NCBI GenBank assembly: GCA_934446675.1
Contig: CAKSEL010000013.1
Span: forward strand, 1-64,000
Reading direction: 5' to 3'
DNA length: 64,000 bases
Source of the DNA: an uncultured Eubacteriales bacterium
Lineage (GTDB): Bacteria > Bacillota > Clostridia > Oscillospirales > CAG-382
A program made the translations under genes and the position numbers. The notes under the pieces are model-generated. The model saw only the letters and a list, made by a program, of their open reading frames with translations, had not been told where the DNA came from and did no database searches. Every line of letters starts with the position of its first letter. Within the stretch, counting starts at the first letter, position 1. Positions 62,354 through 64,000 of this stretch are shown here, piece by piece.

Positions 62354-63733
62354 ATGCCGGATAATAACAATCTTTCCACAATTAAGAACGTCTACTTTAT
62401 AGGCATAGGCGGCGTAAGTATGTCGTCGCTTGCGCTTATACTCAAAAGTCTCGGAAAAAGCGTTTCGGGTTACGATTTCAAACATTCCGAAATCACCGAT
62501 ATGCTTGAGCAGAACGGCGTTCACATAGACTACACCGCGTCCGACGCCGATCTTTCCGGCTGCGACACCGTTGTTTTCACCGCAGCAATATCCGAGGACG
62601 ATCCCGTTTATAAGGCGGCAATAGCGCAGAACAAGCGTATTCTGTCGCGTGCCGATCTTTTAGGCATGGTAACGGGCGGATATAATATGTCGGTAGGCGT
62701 TGCCGGAACTCACGGCAAATCCACTACAACCGGATTTCTGGCACAAATCCTGCTTGAATCAGACAGCGACGCGACGATCCTTGCAGGCGCGGCTCTCCCG
62801 GCTCTCGGAGGTATGTACAGAGTCGGCAGCGGCGATATTGCGGCGTTTGAAGCCTGCGAATACAAAAACTCGTACCACCATATGCACCCGACCGTCAAAG
62901 TCGTGCTCAACTGCGAACTTGACCACGTGGATTTCTTTAAAAATCTCGACGCGGTTATTGATTCCTTTACAACATATCTCAATATCCCCGGCAGCGGCGG
63001 AGTAAATATCGGCGTTATAAATCTTGACAGCAAAAATGCGGTAAAGGCAGCCAAATTATCTAACGCAGACATAAGATATTTTTCAATCGACAATAAGTCC
63101 GCCGACTTTTACGCGCAGAATATCGACCTCTCGACGGGCTTTGCAAAATTCGACCTTTATTCAAAGGAGCAGGGTTTTCTTTTTAAAGCCGAACTCTGCG
63201 TTCCGGGACTTCACAACGTGTCAAACGCCGTTGCGGCGGCACTTGCGGCGCACGTCTGCGGAATTGATATAAAGGCTATACAGAAAGGTCTGTGCGAATT
63301 TACGGGCGTAAAGCGCAGATTTGAGAGAATAGGCACACTGCCCTGCGGCGCGCTTGTAATAGACGACTATGCGCACCACCCCGACGAGATACGCGCAACG
63401 CTCAGCGCCGCCAAAAAAGTTGCAAAAGGCAGAGTTATCTGCGTTTTCCAGCCGCATACATATTCGCGCACCAAGGCGCTTTTGGGCAACTTCGCGTCTG
63501 CCCTTTCCGACTGCGACAAGGTTATCTGCGCAAAAATCTATCCTGCACGCGAAAAGGACATCTTCAACATAAGCTCCGCCGACCTTGCCGAGCTTATCCC
63601 AAACGCCGAGTGCATGGACAGCTTTTCCGAAATCGCGGCATATATCCAGAACAACGCGCAGCCCGACGACATGATAATAACCATGGGCGCGGGCGATATT
63701 TACAAGGTCAGCGATTATCTGCTGTTTGCATAA
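62354..63733 (+). CDS. murC: UDP-N-acetylmuramate-L-alanine ligase
   Basis: A 459-residue ligase that adds L-alanine to UDP-MurNAc. N-terminal VYFIGIGGVSMSSLAL binds UDP, the ATP loop is GVAGTHGKSTTTGFLAQ (about residues 115-131), and ACEYKNSYHHMHPTVKVVLN, DHVDFFKN and IDDYAHHPDEIRATL are MurC signatures. AAAGGCGG lies upstream; the ATG at 62354 is preferred over an in-frame TTG at 62348. Confidence 0.96.
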   Translation: MPDNNNLSTIKNVYFIGIGGVSMSSLALILKSLGKSVSGYDFKHSEITDMLEQNGVHIDYTASDADLSGCDTVVFTAAISEDDPVYKAAIAQNKRILSRADLLGMVTGGYNMSVGVAGTHGKSTTTGFLAQILLESDSDATILAGAALPALGGMYRVGSGDIAAFEACEYKNSYHHMHPTVKVVLNCELDHVDFFKNLDAVIDSFTTYLNIPGSGGVNIGVINLDSKNAVKAAKLSNADIRYFSIDNKSADFYAQNIDLSTGFAKFDLYSKEQGFLFKAELCVPGLHNVSNAVAAALAAHVCGIDIKAIQKGLCEFTGVKRRFERIGTLPCGALVIDDYAHHPDEIRATLSAAKKVAKGRVICVFQPHTYSRTKALLGNFASALSDCDKVICAKIYPAREKDIFNISSADLAELIPNAECMDSFSEIAAYIQNNAQPDDMIITMGAGDIYKVSDYLLFA

Positions 63734-63763
63734 AAAACGCGGCAAAACACTGCGCGCATACAC

Positions 63764-63814
63764 AAAAAATTTTCCTCTGCATGATAAAGTCTGTCATACA
63801 GAGGATTTTTCTTT
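63764..63814. terminator. Bidirectional terminator after murC
   Basis: TCCTCTG (63773-63779) pairs with CAGAGGA (63799-63805), with an A run before and TTTTTCTTTT after. It serves murC and the convergent gene at the window edge. Confidence 0.85.
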
Positions 63815-63816
63815 TA

Positions 63817-64000
63817 TTAAATATCAAAATCAATCTTATATTCCCCGTCGATAAGCAGATATTCCGTGCCGTACTTTTTGCATTTTTCCAGCGTTTCGGC
63901 GTTGTCGCGAAGTACGCTTTCCACAGTGCAGTAGCTGTCGTCAAGGCGGTTTTCAATTGCCGACGCATACTTTTTTATATCGTCAAAATGATTTTTTATA
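63817..64000 (-). CDS. C-terminal end of a hypothetical protein (runs off the window)
   Basis: The minus-strand frame reads in from the window edge for 60 codons: HFDDIKKYASAIENRLDDSY, then VLRDNAETLEKCKKYGTEYL, ending YKIDFDI before a TAA at 63817. It is hydrophilic and helical and ends just before the shared terminator, which supports a real gene. A different minus frame overlapping murC is spurious. The family is not recognised. Confidence 0.65.
   Translation of the reverse strand, partial: IKNHFDDIKKYASAIENRLDDSYCTVESVLRDNAETLEKCKKYGTEYLLIDGEYKIDFDI

Overview
The window looks like a chromosomal segment of an uncultured, probably gut or rumen, member of the Clostridia (Firmicutes). This rests on gene families and not on a database match. 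The signs are an Alu-domain SRP RNA, NrdR, SpoVG, an archaeal-type ProS, energy-coupling-factor (ECF) transporter parts, an rpsL-rpsG-fusA-tuf cluster, intrinsic terminators after most units and near-consensus sigma-A promoters with 17-bp spacers. Plant-polymer genes (oligogalacturonate lyase with two oxidoreductases; a 1552-aa S-layer protein with a GH99-like domain beside a sugar ABC operon) suggest a carbohydrate-fermenting habit.

Layout. 0.4-4.8 kb, minus strand: AraC regulator, proS, phosphohexomutase, TSCPD protein. 5.9-9.3 kb: ecfT-truA-dnaX. 9.3-12.1 kb: serC-serA and a small membrane protein. 12.6-13.5 kb: a small AT-rich island with its own promoter, a rod-like RNA, an attenuator-type terminator and a membrane-protein gene. 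14-18 kb, minus: pectin-oligomer genes. 18.2-22.1 kb: nrdR, a degenerate LytM-type protein, rubrerythrin, recR. 22-26.3 kb: orphan histidine kinase, ferredoxin, ribU behind an FMN riboswitch, and a cluster of DnaA-box-like sequences. 26.4-31 kb, minus: tuf, fusA, rpsG, rpsL. 31-38 kb: SNF2 ATPase, a G-x-x-x repeat secreted protein, a two-component pair whose regulator has lost its 5' half, and a secreted FGE-like protein. 38-45.7 kb: ABC exporter, GGDEF remnant, tRNA-Pro, murD, phosphoesterase, glmM, VanZ. 45.9-53.6 kb: sugar-type ABC operon that also carries an efflux-type adaptor and a MacB-like protein. 54-64 kb: giant S-layer glycosidase-like protein, acetyltransferase, bactofilin-like membrane protein, SRP RNA, spoVG, murC and the end of one more gene.

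The most unusual feature is a set of long mosaic repeats filling nearly every large intergenic gap (about 4.85-5.7, 12.1-12.6, 13.4-14.0, 23.7-24.5, 42.2-43.0 and 61.3-62.0 kb). They are made of shared stem-loop modules. In the full copies two arms (called A and D here) face each other with related sequence at the outer ends. The whole A-D unit occurs in both orientations, has no transposase-like reading frame, and in one case appears split by the 12.6-13.5 kb island. A second family is shared by 114-372 and 42.2-42.4 kb. These repeats, the RNA-plus-membrane-protein island, the DnaA-box cluster and the hybrid importer/adaptor operon are the best candidates for undescribed biology. All reading was by eye; no searches or folding programs were run.
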